This document shows, piece by piece, positions 17,164 through 24,609 of a DNA stretch of 30,700 nt (the stretch's first letter is position 1; each line of letters opens with the position of its first letter). The position numbers and the translations under genes are program-made. Under the pieces are notes generated by a model. That model made no database searches and was not told where the DNA came from. It saw nothing but the letters and a program-made list of their open reading frames with translations. Origin of the DNA: Bacteroidales bacterium UBA1197 (GTDB taxonomy: Bacteria > Bacteroidota > Bacteroidia > Bacteroidales > UBA932); contig DBYB01000059.1 in the NCBI GenBank assembly GCA_002309995.1, positions 2,906-33,605 on the forward strand, written 5' to 3'.

Positions 17164-17195
17164 TTGGCAAAAATACAATTTTTATTGTACTTTTG
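17164..17195 (+). promoter_or_regulatory. Promoter for glutamine synthetase
   Basis: TACTTTTG at 17188-17195 matches TAnnTTTG, and TTGG at 17164-17167 lies at -33 distance. It overlaps the divergent M64 promoter. Confidence 0.6.
17168..17175 (-). promoter_or_regulatory. -7 box for the M64 peptidase gene
   Basis: Minus strand TATTTTTG (TAnnTTTG) ends seven bases before the ATG at 17161, so the mRNA would have essentially no leader. Confidence 0.5.
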
Positions 17196-17219
17196 TAAAC
17201 TATATATTGCTAAACCGCT

Positions 17220-18635
17220 ATGCTGAAAATCCGGAGTCGTGCCGATCTTATAGACTATTGCCTTGACAATCAGGTAGAAATTCTCAATTTTCATTACTGC
17301 GGCTGGGACGGCCGCCTCAAGACCCTCAATTTCGTAATACGTGACGAAGCCCATCTCATCAATATCCTGGAGGCGGGCGAGCGCGTTGACGGTTCCAGTC
17401 TCTTTCCCTTCGTGGAGGCCGGTCGCAGCGACCTTTACGTCGTGCCGCGTTACCGTACCGCTTTCCGCAATCCCTTCTCGCAGGTGCCTGCGGTGGATGT
17501 AATGTGTTCTTTCTTCAACCGCGACGGCGAACCGTTCGAGAGTTCTCCGGAATACGTTCTGCACAAGGCGAATATGGTTTTCCGCGAGAAGACCGGTCTG
17601 GAGATGCAGACGATGGGAGAGTTGGAGTATTACGTGATTGCGGACGACGACGGTATGTATCCCATCGAGGACCAGAAGGGCTATCACGAGAGCGCTCCGT
17701 TCAACAAGTTCGAGGACTTCCGGGTAGAGGCCATCAGGCTGATAACCCAGGCCGGCGGAATGGTCAAGTACGCTCACAGCGAGGTCGGGAACTTCCGTAT
17801 GGACGGCAAGGTCTATGAACAGAACGAGATAGAATTCCTGCCGGTGGATATAGAAGAGGCCGCCGAGCAACTTATCATAGCCAAGTGGATAATGCGCCAG
17901 CTGGCTTATGATTACGGTGTTATTGTGACCTTTGCCCCCAAGATCACCGTCGGCAAGGCGGGTTCCGGTATGCACGTGCACTGCAAGTTCACCAGGGACG
18001 GCAAGAGCGTGATGTCGGAAGGGGGAGACATTACCGATATTGTACGGCAGGCGATTGCGGGCTATATGGACGCCGGCACTTCGCTTCCCGCCTTCGGCAA
18101 CCCGCACCCTCTTTCTTTCAAGCGCCTGGTCCCCAACCAGGAAGCTCCGACATCACTCTGCTGGTCGCATTCCAACCGCAGTGCGCTGGTGCGCGTGCCT
18201 CTCGGATGGAGCAGCACGAAGGATATGTCGGCCGTGTGCAATCCCCTCGAGACTCCGGAAGAACGAGACTTCTCCGACAAGGCCACTTTCGAGTGGCGCG
18301 CTTCGGACGCGACCTGCAACACCTACCTCCTTATGGCTGCCCTTTGCTGCGCTGCCCGACACGGTTTCGCTATGCCTGACGCCCTTGAGGTCGCCCGGAG
18401 GACTTATGTCGGACTTGGCGTGGATATACACGCATCGGACAACGCGTCCATACTGCATTCACTTGAGCAGCTGCCGGCTTCTTGTGCTCAGGCAGCCGAT
18501 GAACTCGACCGGGACAGGCTCATCTATACCGGCGACGGAGTGTTCTCCGACGCAATGATAGATTACCTCATCAAGACCCTGAAATCCTTCCCGGAGGAAG
18601 ACGGCCTGCGTGATTCCTGGCTCCATCTGGCTTAG
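17220..18635 (+). CDS. glnA: Glutamine synthetase
   Basis: A 471-residue glutamine synthetase with the N-terminal beta-grasp domain followed by the catalytic barrel. Recognisable parts are VDGSSLFPFVEAGRSDLYV (the D-G-S-S loop), the metal-binding ELEYYV, the EVGNFRMD and QNEIEF segments, GSGMHVHCKF with the catalytic histidine, NRSALVRVPLG, and the metal-binding FEWRASDATCNTYL. It makes glutamine from glutamate, ammonia and ATP. It stands alone, divergent from the M64 gene, with its own promoter. No clear adenylylation-tyrosine motif was recognised, so control by GlnE-type modification is not supported. Confidence 0.93.
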   Translation: MLKIRSRADLIDYCLDNQVEILNFHYCGWDGRLKTLNFVIRDEAHLINILEAGERVDGSSLFPFVEAGRSDLYVVPRYRTAFRNPFSQVPAVDVMCSFFNRDGEPFESSPEYVLHKANMVFREKTGLEMQTMGELEYYVIADDDGMYPIEDQKGYHESAPFNKFEDFRVEAIRLITQAGGMVKYAHSEVGNFRMDGKVYEQNEIEFLPVDIEEAAEQLIIAKWIMRQLAYDYGVIVTFAPKITVGKAGSGMHVHCKFTRDGKSVMSEGGDITDIVRQAIAGYMDAGTSLPAFGNPHPLSFKRLVPNQEAPTSLCWSHSNRSALVRVPLGWSSTKDMSAVCNPLETPEERDFSDKATFEWRASDATCNTYLLMAALCCAARHGFAMPDALEVARRTYVGLGVDIHASDNASILHSLEQLPASCAQAADELDRDRLIYTGDGVFSDAMIDYLIKTLKSFPEEDGLRDSWLHLA

Positions 18636-18667
18636 TTTTGTTTTAATACCGTTATTTCGTACCTTTG
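18636..18667 (+). promoter_or_regulatory. Promoter for the nucleotide-sugar dehydratase gene
   Basis: TTTTG at 18636-18640 and TACCTTTG at 18660-18667 (TAnnTTTG) are 19 nt apart, the best-formed Bacteroidetes promoter in the window. The ATG at 18686 is 19 nt downstream of the box. Confidence 0.75.
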
Positions 18668-18685
18668 CAGGATTAAGACTTCTTT

Positions 18686-20605
18686 ATGCCTAAGATAATT
18701 GACAATCAAATGAAGCGCCTGTCGGCGAAGTATCTCGACTCGCGTCTCATTATGGTTATGGACCTGTTCCTGTCGTTTCTGGTATCGGCACTCGTCCTCC
18801 TCCTTGCCTATACTTTCAGGCACGGCTCTTTCGCTCACGTTACTAGTTTGAACCTGGTCTGGATGGCTTCTTCCGTCGTCGGAAGTGCCGTTATGTTCTG
18901 GCTTCTCAAGACATATACCATCATCATCCGGCATACCGGTTTCAAGGATCTTGTCAAGTTTACCCTGGCATCGGCAGGCAAGGCGGCGATAATGCTCGTC
19001 GCGCTCGTGCTGTTCTCCCTCTACAGCCCCTATACGCCATATATGCTTCTGGCCGATATGCTGATGACCCTTGCGTCCATAGTAGGCGTCAGGCTGGTGA
19101 TGATAATAGCGTACGACCGTTACAAGTCCAGCGTGCGTAATATCCAGCAGGTGCGCCGTGTTATGGTTTACGGCACTTCCGACAAGTCCGAGGCCGCTAT
19201 TCTCCGCTTCAACCACTCTACGCACTATAACCCGGTTTGCGTTATCACTCCGGACAAGAGCCTCAACGGCAGCCATATCGCCGAGAAGCCGGTGTATTCC
19301 TTCCAGACCTTCGAAGATCTGGACAGGTTGGCCCTCAACCTTTCCTGCTCTGCAGTGCTGTTCACAAGAATTGCCGACGCCCGCGATGAAGACGAGCGCG
19401 TGGTCAAGTATTGCACGGATCTCGGACTGAAGGTGCTCATCGTTCCTGAGGTCGGCGAGTTCGACGGAGAGGTGAATACGATGGTGCGCGACGTGAAGGT
19501 GGAAGACCTGCTCGGGCGCGAGGAGATTCGCGTTTCCGTTACTGAAATCCGCAACGGTTTCTCCGGCAAGGTGGTAATGGTAACCGGTGCTGCCGGTTCC
19601 ATCGGCTCAGAGTTGTGCCGCCAGCTGGCATCTTTCGGAGTTTCCAAGCTTATACTGTTCGACAATGCGGAGACCCCTATGCACGAGCTGCGCCTCGAAC
19701 TCGAAGACCATTTCCCTGGTCTCGACTTCGTGCCTGTCATCGGCGACGTGCGAATGCCTGCACGTCTTGATTTCGCCTTCCGTTGCTATAAGCCACAGGT
19801 CGTTTTCCACGCTGCCGCATATAAGCACGTGCCGCTGATGGAGGAGAATCCGTGCGAGGCTGTGCAGGTGAATTTCGTAGGCACCCGCAACGTGGCCGAT
19901 AAGTGCATCGAATACGACGTTGAGAAGATGGTGATGATTTCCACCGACAAGGCTGTGAATCCCACCAACATAATGGGATGCAGCAAGCGTTTGGCGGAGA
20001 TTTATATCCAGAGTCTCGGTCTTGCAATCGAAAAGGGCGAGCACGAAGGCCGTACGCGTTTCGTCACCACCCGTTTCGGCAACGTGCTGGGCTCCAACGG
20101 CTCGGTGATTCCCCGTTTCCGCGAGCAGATTGCCCACGGCGGCCCTATCACCGTTACCCATCCCGACATTACACGCTTCTTTATGACCATTCCCGAGGCC
20201 TGCCGCCTTGTTATGGAGGCCGTTATAATGGATACCGCCAACCGCATCTGCGTCTTCGATATGGGTAAGCCTGTCAAGATCGACACCCTCGCAAGGCGTA
20301 TGATAGAGCTCTCCGGACTCAAGGTGGACAAGGACATCAAGATTGAGTACTCCGGCCTGCGTCCCGGCGAGAAGCTCTACGAGGAGGTGCTCTCCACCGT
20401 GGAGAACACGGACGCTACGAAGAACGACCGTATCCGTATAGCCAGGGTGCGCACCTACTCCTACGAGGACGCGCTCCATTACGTTGAAGAGATGAACAGG
20501 CTGAGCAGTGCCGTGGAAATTCCCGAGATGGTGCAGATGATGAAGCAGGTGGTGCCGGAGTTCATCTCCAAGAACTCCAAGTTCTCCATTTATGACGCCA
20601 AATAG
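18686..20605 (+). CDS. Membrane-bound UDP-sugar 4,6-dehydratase (CapD/PglF/WbpM type)
   Basis: A 639-residue polysaccharide-biosynthesis protein. Four N-terminal membrane segments (about residues 21-43, 54-76, 91-113 and 117-142) precede a CoA-binding-like Rossmann domain (150-270) and the catalytic short-chain dehydrogenase domain from about 293. The NAD motif is VTGAAGSIGSEL; the active site is STDKAVNPTNIMGCSKRL, where the usual YxxxK is M430-x3-K434, as in C6 4,6-dehydratases of the PglF/FlaA1 group. It converts UDP-GlcNAc to a 4-keto-6-deoxy sugar for glycan or capsule synthesis. It overlaps the antiterminator gene by 14 bases, but no glycosyltransferases follow. Confidence 0.92.
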   Translation: MPKIIDNQMKRLSAKYLDSRLIMVMDLFLSFLVSALVLLLAYTFRHGSFAHVTSLNLVWMASSVVGSAVMFWLLKTYTIIIRHTGFKDLVKFTLASAGKAAIMLVALVLFSLYSPYTPYMLLADMLMTLASIVGVRLVMIIAYDRYKSSVRNIQQVRRVMVYGTSDKSEAAILRFNHSTHYNPVCVITPDKSLNGSHIAEKPVYSFQTFEDLDRLALNLSCSAVLFTRIADARDEDERVVKYCTDLGLKVLIVPEVGEFDGEVNTMVRDVKVEDLLGREEIRVSVTEIRNGFSGKVVMVTGAAGSIGSELCRQLASFGVSKLILFDNAETPMHELRLELEDHFPGLDFVPVIGDVRMPARLDFAFRCYKPQVVFHAAAYKHVPLMEENPCEAVQVNFVGTRNVADKCIEYDVEKMVMISTDKAVNPTNIMGCSKRLAEIYIQSLGLAIEKGEHEGRTRFVTTRFGNVLGSNGSVIPRFREQIAHGGPITVTHPDITRFFMTIPEACRLVMEAVIMDTANRICVFDMGKPVKIDTLARRMIELSGLKVDKDIKIEYSGLRPGEKLYEEVLSTVENTDATKNDRIRIARVRTYSYEDALHYVEEMNRLSSAVEIPEMVQMMKQVVPEFISKNSKFSIYDAK

Positions 20606-21113
20606 CGTCAGCGTGGAAGAGCGGCACTGGTACGTTGGCTGCGTGCGCAGTTGCCAGGAGAAGAAAGTCGCACAGGCCCTCGAGGCCCGTTCCATAGAAT
20701 ATTACCTTCCCCTGCGCCGGGAGTTCCGCAAGTGGAGCGACCGGCGCAAGCTGGTGGAAACCACCGTCATACCCCGGTTCATCTTTATCCGCTGCCGCAA
20801 TTCGGAACGCCCTGCCATACTTGCGGCCGAGCCCCGCATATGGCGTTTCCTGCCGCAGGACGGCAAGGCTGCCGTGGTGCGCGACGCTGAACTGGAGTCT
20901 TTCCGTAATATGGTTGAGAGGGGAGGACATCCCGTTAGTTTTTCGGAGGAGCCGCTGTCACCGGGCGAGCGCGTGCGCATAGTAAGCGGCCCGCTGGCCG
21001 GTATGGAATGCGAACTGGTGACGCTCAGCGGCAGCCGCTGCCTTGCAGTGCGCCTGGGCTCCCTCGGTGCCGCCACTATGGACCTTGATTTGGAAACAGT
21101 AGAAAGATTATAG
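20592..21113 (+). CDS. UpxY-like specialised NusG paralog (transcription antiterminator)
   Basis: A 173-residue protein with an NGN domain (about residues 12-110: RHWYVGCVRSCQEKKVAQAL, YYLPLRREFRKWSDRRK, VIPRFIFIRC) and a KOW domain (about 120-165: SPGERVRIVSGPLAGMECEL). In Bacteroides, UpxY proteins head capsule operons and stop RNA polymerase from terminating early in their own long operon. Here the gene follows a dehydratase with which it overlaps, and only a small membrane protein follows. A general NusG role is unlikely, because that gene normally sits with ribosomal protein genes. The start at 20592 lies inside the upstream gene. Confidence 0.85.
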   Translation: MTPNSVSVEERHWYVGCVRSCQEKKVAQALEARSIEYYLPLRREFRKWSDRRKLVETTVIPRFIFIRCRNSERPAILAAEPRIWRFLPQDGKAAVVRDAELESFRNMVERGGHPVSFSEEPLSPGERVRIVSGPLAGMECELVTLSGSRCLAVRLGSLGAATMDLDLETVERL

Positions 21114-21117
21114 AATT

Positions 21118-21489
21118 ATGCAGCAAGGAATCTGGACGATAGTCCTGCTTGTTTTCTCCAACGTTTTTATGACATTCGCCTGGTACGGCCAGCTGAAGCT
21201 TCAGGAGATGCATATCACCACCGACTGGCCCCTGATACTTATTATTCTGGCATCCTGGGGAGTGGCCCTGTTCGAGTATTGCTTTATGGTTCCTGCAAAC
21301 CGGATCGGATCGACCATCAATGGCGGACCTTTCAACCTTATGCAACTCAAGGTGATACAAGAAGTCATCTCGCTCACTGTCTTTACGGTGATAGTGGCGC
21401 TTGTGTTCAAGAACCAGCCCATACAGTGGAACCACATCGTGGCCTTTATCTGTATGGTAGCCGCCGTATTCTTTGTATTCCTCAGGTAG
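21118..21489 (+). CDS. DUF486 (DMT-type) small membrane protein
   Basis: A 123-residue protein with four predicted membrane helices. The sequences SNVFMTFAWYGQLK, SWGVALFEYCFMVPANRIG, FNLMQLKVIQEVISL and AFICMVAAVFFVF are close to the DUF486 family, distant relatives of the drug/metabolite transporter half-proteins. The function is unknown; small multidrug or metabolite transport is inferred only from fold. It starts four bases after the UpxY-like gene stop, so it is probably in that transcript. Confidence 0.85.
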   Translation: MQQGIWTIVLLVFSNVFMTFAWYGQLKLQEMHITTDWPLILIILASWGVALFEYCFMVPANRIGSTINGGPFNLMQLKVIQEVISLTVFTVIVALVFKNQPIQWNHIVAFICMVAAVFFVFLR

Positions 21490-21511
21490 CGCCTGATTCC
21501 GGTAAAATGAT

Positions 21512-21519
21512 TATATTTG
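21512..21519 (+). promoter_or_regulatory. -7 box for the preA-like operon
   Basis: TATATTTG matches TAnnTTTG, 18 nt upstream of the ATG at 21538. The box overlaps an in-frame TTG (21517), which supports the ATG as start. Confidence 0.6.
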
Positions 21520-21537
21520 CTTGAAATACTCCGACTT

Positions 21538-22983
21538 ATGAAACTACACGAAGAAGCCGCGCGCTGCCTGCTCTGCCAGGATGCGCCTTGCACCAAGGCC
21601 TGCGGAACCGGTGACCCCGCCAGGGCAGTCCGTGCCATTAGGTTTGACAATTCCAAACTCGCAGCCGGCTGGCTGCAGGGTTGCACCGCCGAAGACCTGG
21701 AAAGGGCCGAGAAAGCTTGTATACATTACGATATGCCTATCAGGCTCAGGGAGATAGCCAAGGCCCTGCCGGAAGCCCCGGCGGCCGTTAAGGCCCCCCT
21801 GCCGTCGCTGGCCATTGATTTCTGCGGCCTGCACTGCGAGAATCCTTTCTTCCTGGCGTCATCCGCCGTCTGTACCAACTACGAAATGGTTGCCCGTGCC
21901 TTCGAGGCCGGCTGGGGAGGAGTCTTCTACAAGACCATCTGCCTGCAGGATATCAATGAGGTATCACCCCGCTTCGATGTGGTGAGGGAAGGATCGTCCA
22001 TCATCGGCTTCCGCAACATGGAGCAGTTGAGCGAGAACCCTGTCGATGTGGATTTCGACATACTCAGGAGACTCAAGCAGAACTATCCGACCAAGATCGT
22101 CGTGGCCTCCATTATGGGCCAGACCGAGGAGCAGTGGATAGAACTCGCCAAGATGGCCGAAGCGGCAGGATGCGATGCGGTGGAACTCAACTTCTCCTGC
22201 CCTCAGATGCGCGAGAGTGGTATGGGCAGCGACGTCGGCCAGGATCCGGAACTCGTGACCTTCTTCACGGCATACGTCAAGCGCAGCGTGAACATTCCCG
22301 TCATCCCCAAGATGACTCCCAATATCGCCCATATTTCCCAGCCGGCTATGGGAGCCTATTTTGCAGGGGCCGACGCTATTTCCGCTATCAATACCATCAA
22401 GAGTGTCACCCTTGGCGAGGGCTCCGAGGTTAACGGCTGCCAGACGGGCTCCGGATACTCCGGCAAGGCCGTCAAGCCTATCGCACTAAGGCATATCCTC
22501 GCAATGGTCAAGAACCCTATGATGAAGAACATACAGTTCAGCGGCATAGGTGGAATCGAGACCTGGCGCGACGCTCTGGAGTTCATCCAGCTGGGCTGCT
22601 GCAACGTGCAGGTGTGCACCGCCGTTATGCTTTACGGTTACCGTATCATAGACGATCTGGTGTCTGGCTTGCAGAACTATATGGCAGAGAGGGGAGTGGA
22701 CAATCTGGCCGACCTCGTCGGCGAACTGCTCCCCAAGTTCTATCTGCCCTCCGACCTCGATCGTACGACAGTGGTGTTCCCCAAGTTCGACGCGGAGAAG
22801 TGCCTGGGCTGCGGACGCTGCTATGTATCCTGCGCCGATGGAGGCCATCAGGCCATAGCCTTCGATGAGGAGACCCGCCGGCCGCGTCTGCTCGGCGCCA
22901 AGTGCGTGGGCTGCCACCTCTGCCGGCTCGTCTGCCCTGCCGGCGCCATCGGCCTCAGCAAGAGGGTAAATAAGAAGAAATAA
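21538..22983 (+). CDS. PreA-like dihydropyrimidine dehydrogenase with a fused N-terminal Fe-S module
   Basis: A 481-residue protein in three parts. Residues 1-75 resemble the N-terminal Fe-S region of PreT and eukaryotic DPD: C10, C13, C18 and C22 have the same spacing as C79, C82, C87 and C91 of mammalian DPD, but only C49 and C61 follow. Residues 90-405 are the FMN-binding dihydroorotate dehydrogenase-like barrel (VELNFSCPQM, GMGSDVGQDPEL, KMTPNI, SGIGGIETW), close to PreA. The C-terminus carries two [4Fe-4S] motifs (CLGCGRCYVSC and CVGCHLCRLVC). The FAD/NAD(P)H part of PreT is absent and not encoded nearby. It probably reduces uracil/thymine or a related pyrimidine, with a ferredoxin as possible partner. 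Confidence 0.85.
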   Translation: MKLHEEAARCLLCQDAPCTKACGTGDPARAVRAIRFDNSKLAAGWLQGCTAEDLERAEKACIHYDMPIRLREIAKALPEAPAAVKAPLPSLAIDFCGLHCENPFFLASSAVCTNYEMVARAFEAGWGGVFYKTICLQDINEVSPRFDVVREGSSIIGFRNMEQLSENPVDVDFDILRRLKQNYPTKIVVASIMGQTEEQWIELAKMAEAAGCDAVELNFSCPQMRESGMGSDVGQDPELVTFFTAYVKRSVNIPVIPKMTPNIAHISQPAMGAYFAGADAISAINTIKSVTLGEGSEVNGCQTGSGYSGKAVKPIALRHILAMVKNPMMKNIQFSGIGGIETWRDALEFIQLGCCNVQVCTAVMLYGYRIIDDLVSGLQNYMAERGVDNLADLVGELLPKFYLPSDLDRTTVVFPKFDAEKCLGCGRCYVSCADGGHQAIAFDEETRRPRLLGAKCVGCHLCRLVCPAGAIGLSKRVNKKK

Positions 22984-22995
22984 GATCCTGGAATT

Positions 22996-24396
22996 ATGGA
23001 TGCACAAACCCGTACACGCTACGTCAAGTTGCAGTGGAAGACCCTGATCATCCTGATGGTCGGGTACATCTGCTATTATTTCCTCAGGAAGAATTTCAGC
23101 GCCGCGATTCCGGCTATGGAAGCCACATTGGGCCTGTCCAAGGTTCAGCTGGGTACTTTCCTTACGCTGAACGGCATAGTGTATGGCCTCTCCAGGATGG
23201 TGAACGGCATACTCGCCGACCGCTATTCCAAGAAGGTCCTGATGTCGCTCGGCCTGGTGCTGTCCTGCATCATCAACCTGGTAATCTGCTTCTCTCCCAA
23301 GATGAACGGCTTCCTTGACCTGCTGGACGGGGAAGGGAAGGCCACTCTTGGGTTGGTATATCTTATCGGCTCGCTCTGGGTGATAAACGGATACGTGCAC
23401 GGAATGGCTTATCCTCCCATAGCCGCAATGATGGCTCACTGGTTCCGCCCTTCGGAACTGGCAACCAAGCAGAGCATCTGGAACGCCTCGCACTCCATCG
23501 GCGCCGGCGTCGTAATCGCCCTGTGCGGATGGCTGCTGGCCCGCTTTGGCTACGGTGCGTGGAACCTCTGCTTCATCGTTCCGGCCGTCATAGCCTTCCT
23601 CGGGGCCATATTGATGTTCACATCGCTCAAGGATTCCCCGGAAGACTATGGATTACCTCCGGTGGAGGCCTTCGATGCAGAGACCGGTCACGCCGATTCC
23701 GGTAAAACCGTTTCCGAGGCCCCGGAAGCCCAGCTTACCGGCGAGCGCCTCAAGAAGTTCATCTCCAGGATGGTCTTCAAGAATCCCTATATCTGGGGCA
23801 TCTCCATCGCTGACTTCTGCGTCTATGTGATACGTTTCACGATTCTGGAGTGGGGAACATCCTTCCTCACCCAGTACAAGGGCTTCGACATCGCCCTTGC
23901 GGCAAGTATAGTTGCGGCCTCCGAGCTGATTGGCGGCGTATTCGGCACTATCGTGGCCGGATGGATTACCGACAAGTTCCTGGGGTCCCGTACGCTGCGC
24001 ACGAGCGCCCTGTTCACCCTCGGCGCCACCTTGAGTTTCACGGCCTTCTGGCTGATTCCTCACGACGCGCACTGGATCTGGAGCGCCATCGCCATCGTGG
24101 CCTCTGCGTTCTTTATCTACGGGCCTCAGGCCCTGCTGGGCGTGAGCTGCTCGCAGTACGCCACCAAGCGGGCCAGCGGCAGCGCCAACGGCTTCTGCGG
24201 CGTGTTCTGCTATGCGGCCACCATCATCTCCGGCATTGGCTTCGGCTTCCTGGCCGACCGTCCGGGAATGGGCTGGAATGCGGTGTTCATCGTGGCCATC
24301 GCCTTTGGCCTCCTTGGTACCCTGATCCTCGGCACCTGCTGGCGCGCGCCTGCAGACGGATACGCCAAGGCAAAAGAAGTACTTGCAATATTATAA
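22996..24396 (+). CDS. MFS transporter, organophosphate:phosphate antiporter type
   Basis: A 466-residue protein with 12 predicted membrane helices and a charged central loop (about residues 215-250). The early YICYYFLRKNFSAAIPAM, NGIVYGLSRMVNGILADR, the GxxYPP-like GMAYPPIAAMMAHWF and KDSPEDYGLPP are typical of the GlpT/UhpT/PgtP group, which exchanges sugar phosphates or glycerol-3-phosphate for phosphate. The exact substrate cannot be assigned. It starts 12 bases after the preA-like gene and is probably cotranscribed. Confidence 0.87.
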   Translation: MDAQTRTRYVKLQWKTLIILMVGYICYYFLRKNFSAAIPAMEATLGLSKVQLGTFLTLNGIVYGLSRMVNGILADRYSKKVLMSLGLVLSCIINLVICFSPKMNGFLDLLDGEGKATLGLVYLIGSLWVINGYVHGMAYPPIAAMMAHWFRPSELATKQSIWNASHSIGAGVVIALCGWLLARFGYGAWNLCFIVPAVIAFLGAILMFTSLKDSPEDYGLPPVEAFDAETGHADSGKTVSEAPEAQLTGERLKKFISRMVFKNPYIWGISIADFCVYVIRFTILEWGTSFLTQYKGFDIALAASIVAASELIGGVFGTIVAGWITDKFLGSRTLRTSALFTLGATLSFTAFWLIPHDAHWIWSAIAIVASAFFIYGPQALLGVSCSQYATKRASGSANGFCGVFCYAATIISGIGFGFLADRPGMGWNAVFIVAIAFGLLGTLILGTCWRAPADGYAKAKEVLAIL

Positions 24397-24399
24397 CGG

Positions 24400-24498
24400 A
24401 TGTACACCGCCGCCAACAAAGATTTCCCCGGCTCCGTCAAGGTCTACGTACTCGCCCTCGACGGCCACGCCCCCGAATTCACCCAGGTGCTGAGGTAA
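24400..24498 (+). CDS. 32-codon orphan ORF, possible gene remnant
   Basis: An ATG-to-TAA reading frame beginning three bases after the MFS stop and coding for 32 residues, ending VYVLALDGHAPEFTQVLR. Codon use is GC-rich and looks like native coding sequence, unlike the AT-rich bases that follow. I do not recognise the family. The compact, folded-domain-like sequence (alternating hydrophobic strand residues) suggests the tail of a lost larger gene, not an independent peptide, but a genuine small protein is possible. Confidence 0.3.
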   Translation: MYTAANKDFPGSVKVYVLALDGHAPEFTQVLR

Positions 24499-24514
24499 TC
24501 GATTGCTCCTCCCA

Positions 24515-24594
24515 TCCACAAATTTGGCCTTATTTGTGGACAAAACGCTCAAAAACACTTATTCCTCCACAAAACGGGCCGAAAATGTGGATAA
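24515..24594. repeat. Two 26-bp dyad-symmetric units with DnaA-box-like ends
   Basis: Units at 24515-24540 and 24566-24591 have the same length and plan: TCCACAAA at the left, GGCC exactly at the centre, TGTGGA at the right. The first has a 9-bp perfect stem (TCCACAAAT/ATTTGTGGA), the second a 6-bp one. The right ends extend into DnaA-box-like 9-mers on the minus strand: 24586-24594 is an exact TTATCCACA, and 24535-24543 is TTGTCCACA (one mismatch). The left ends contain weaker versions (two mismatches each). No T-run follows, so these are not ordinary terminators. An imperfect -7 box (CAAATTTG, 24519-24526) overlaps the first unit. Confidence 0.8.
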
Positions 24595-24609
24595 AAACTC
24601 ACTACCGCA

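Noticed and set aside
21538..22983. Loss of the catalytic cysteine of the pyrimidine-reducing domain (GMGSDVGQ instead of GLACGQ)
   Set aside because: As I recall, bacterial PreA proteins also have a GMGSDVGQ-like loop, so this is not clearly an inactivation.
24515..24594. Rho-independent terminator for the MFS operon
   Set aside because: The stems are AT-rich at the ends and are followed by A-rich, not T-rich, sequence on the plus strand.
24499..24609. Chromosomal replication origin
   Set aside because: One perfect and three imperfect DnaA boxes within about 80 bp are suggestive, but there is no dnaA or other origin-type neighbourhood and no skew could be computed, so only a DnaA-like site is claimed.
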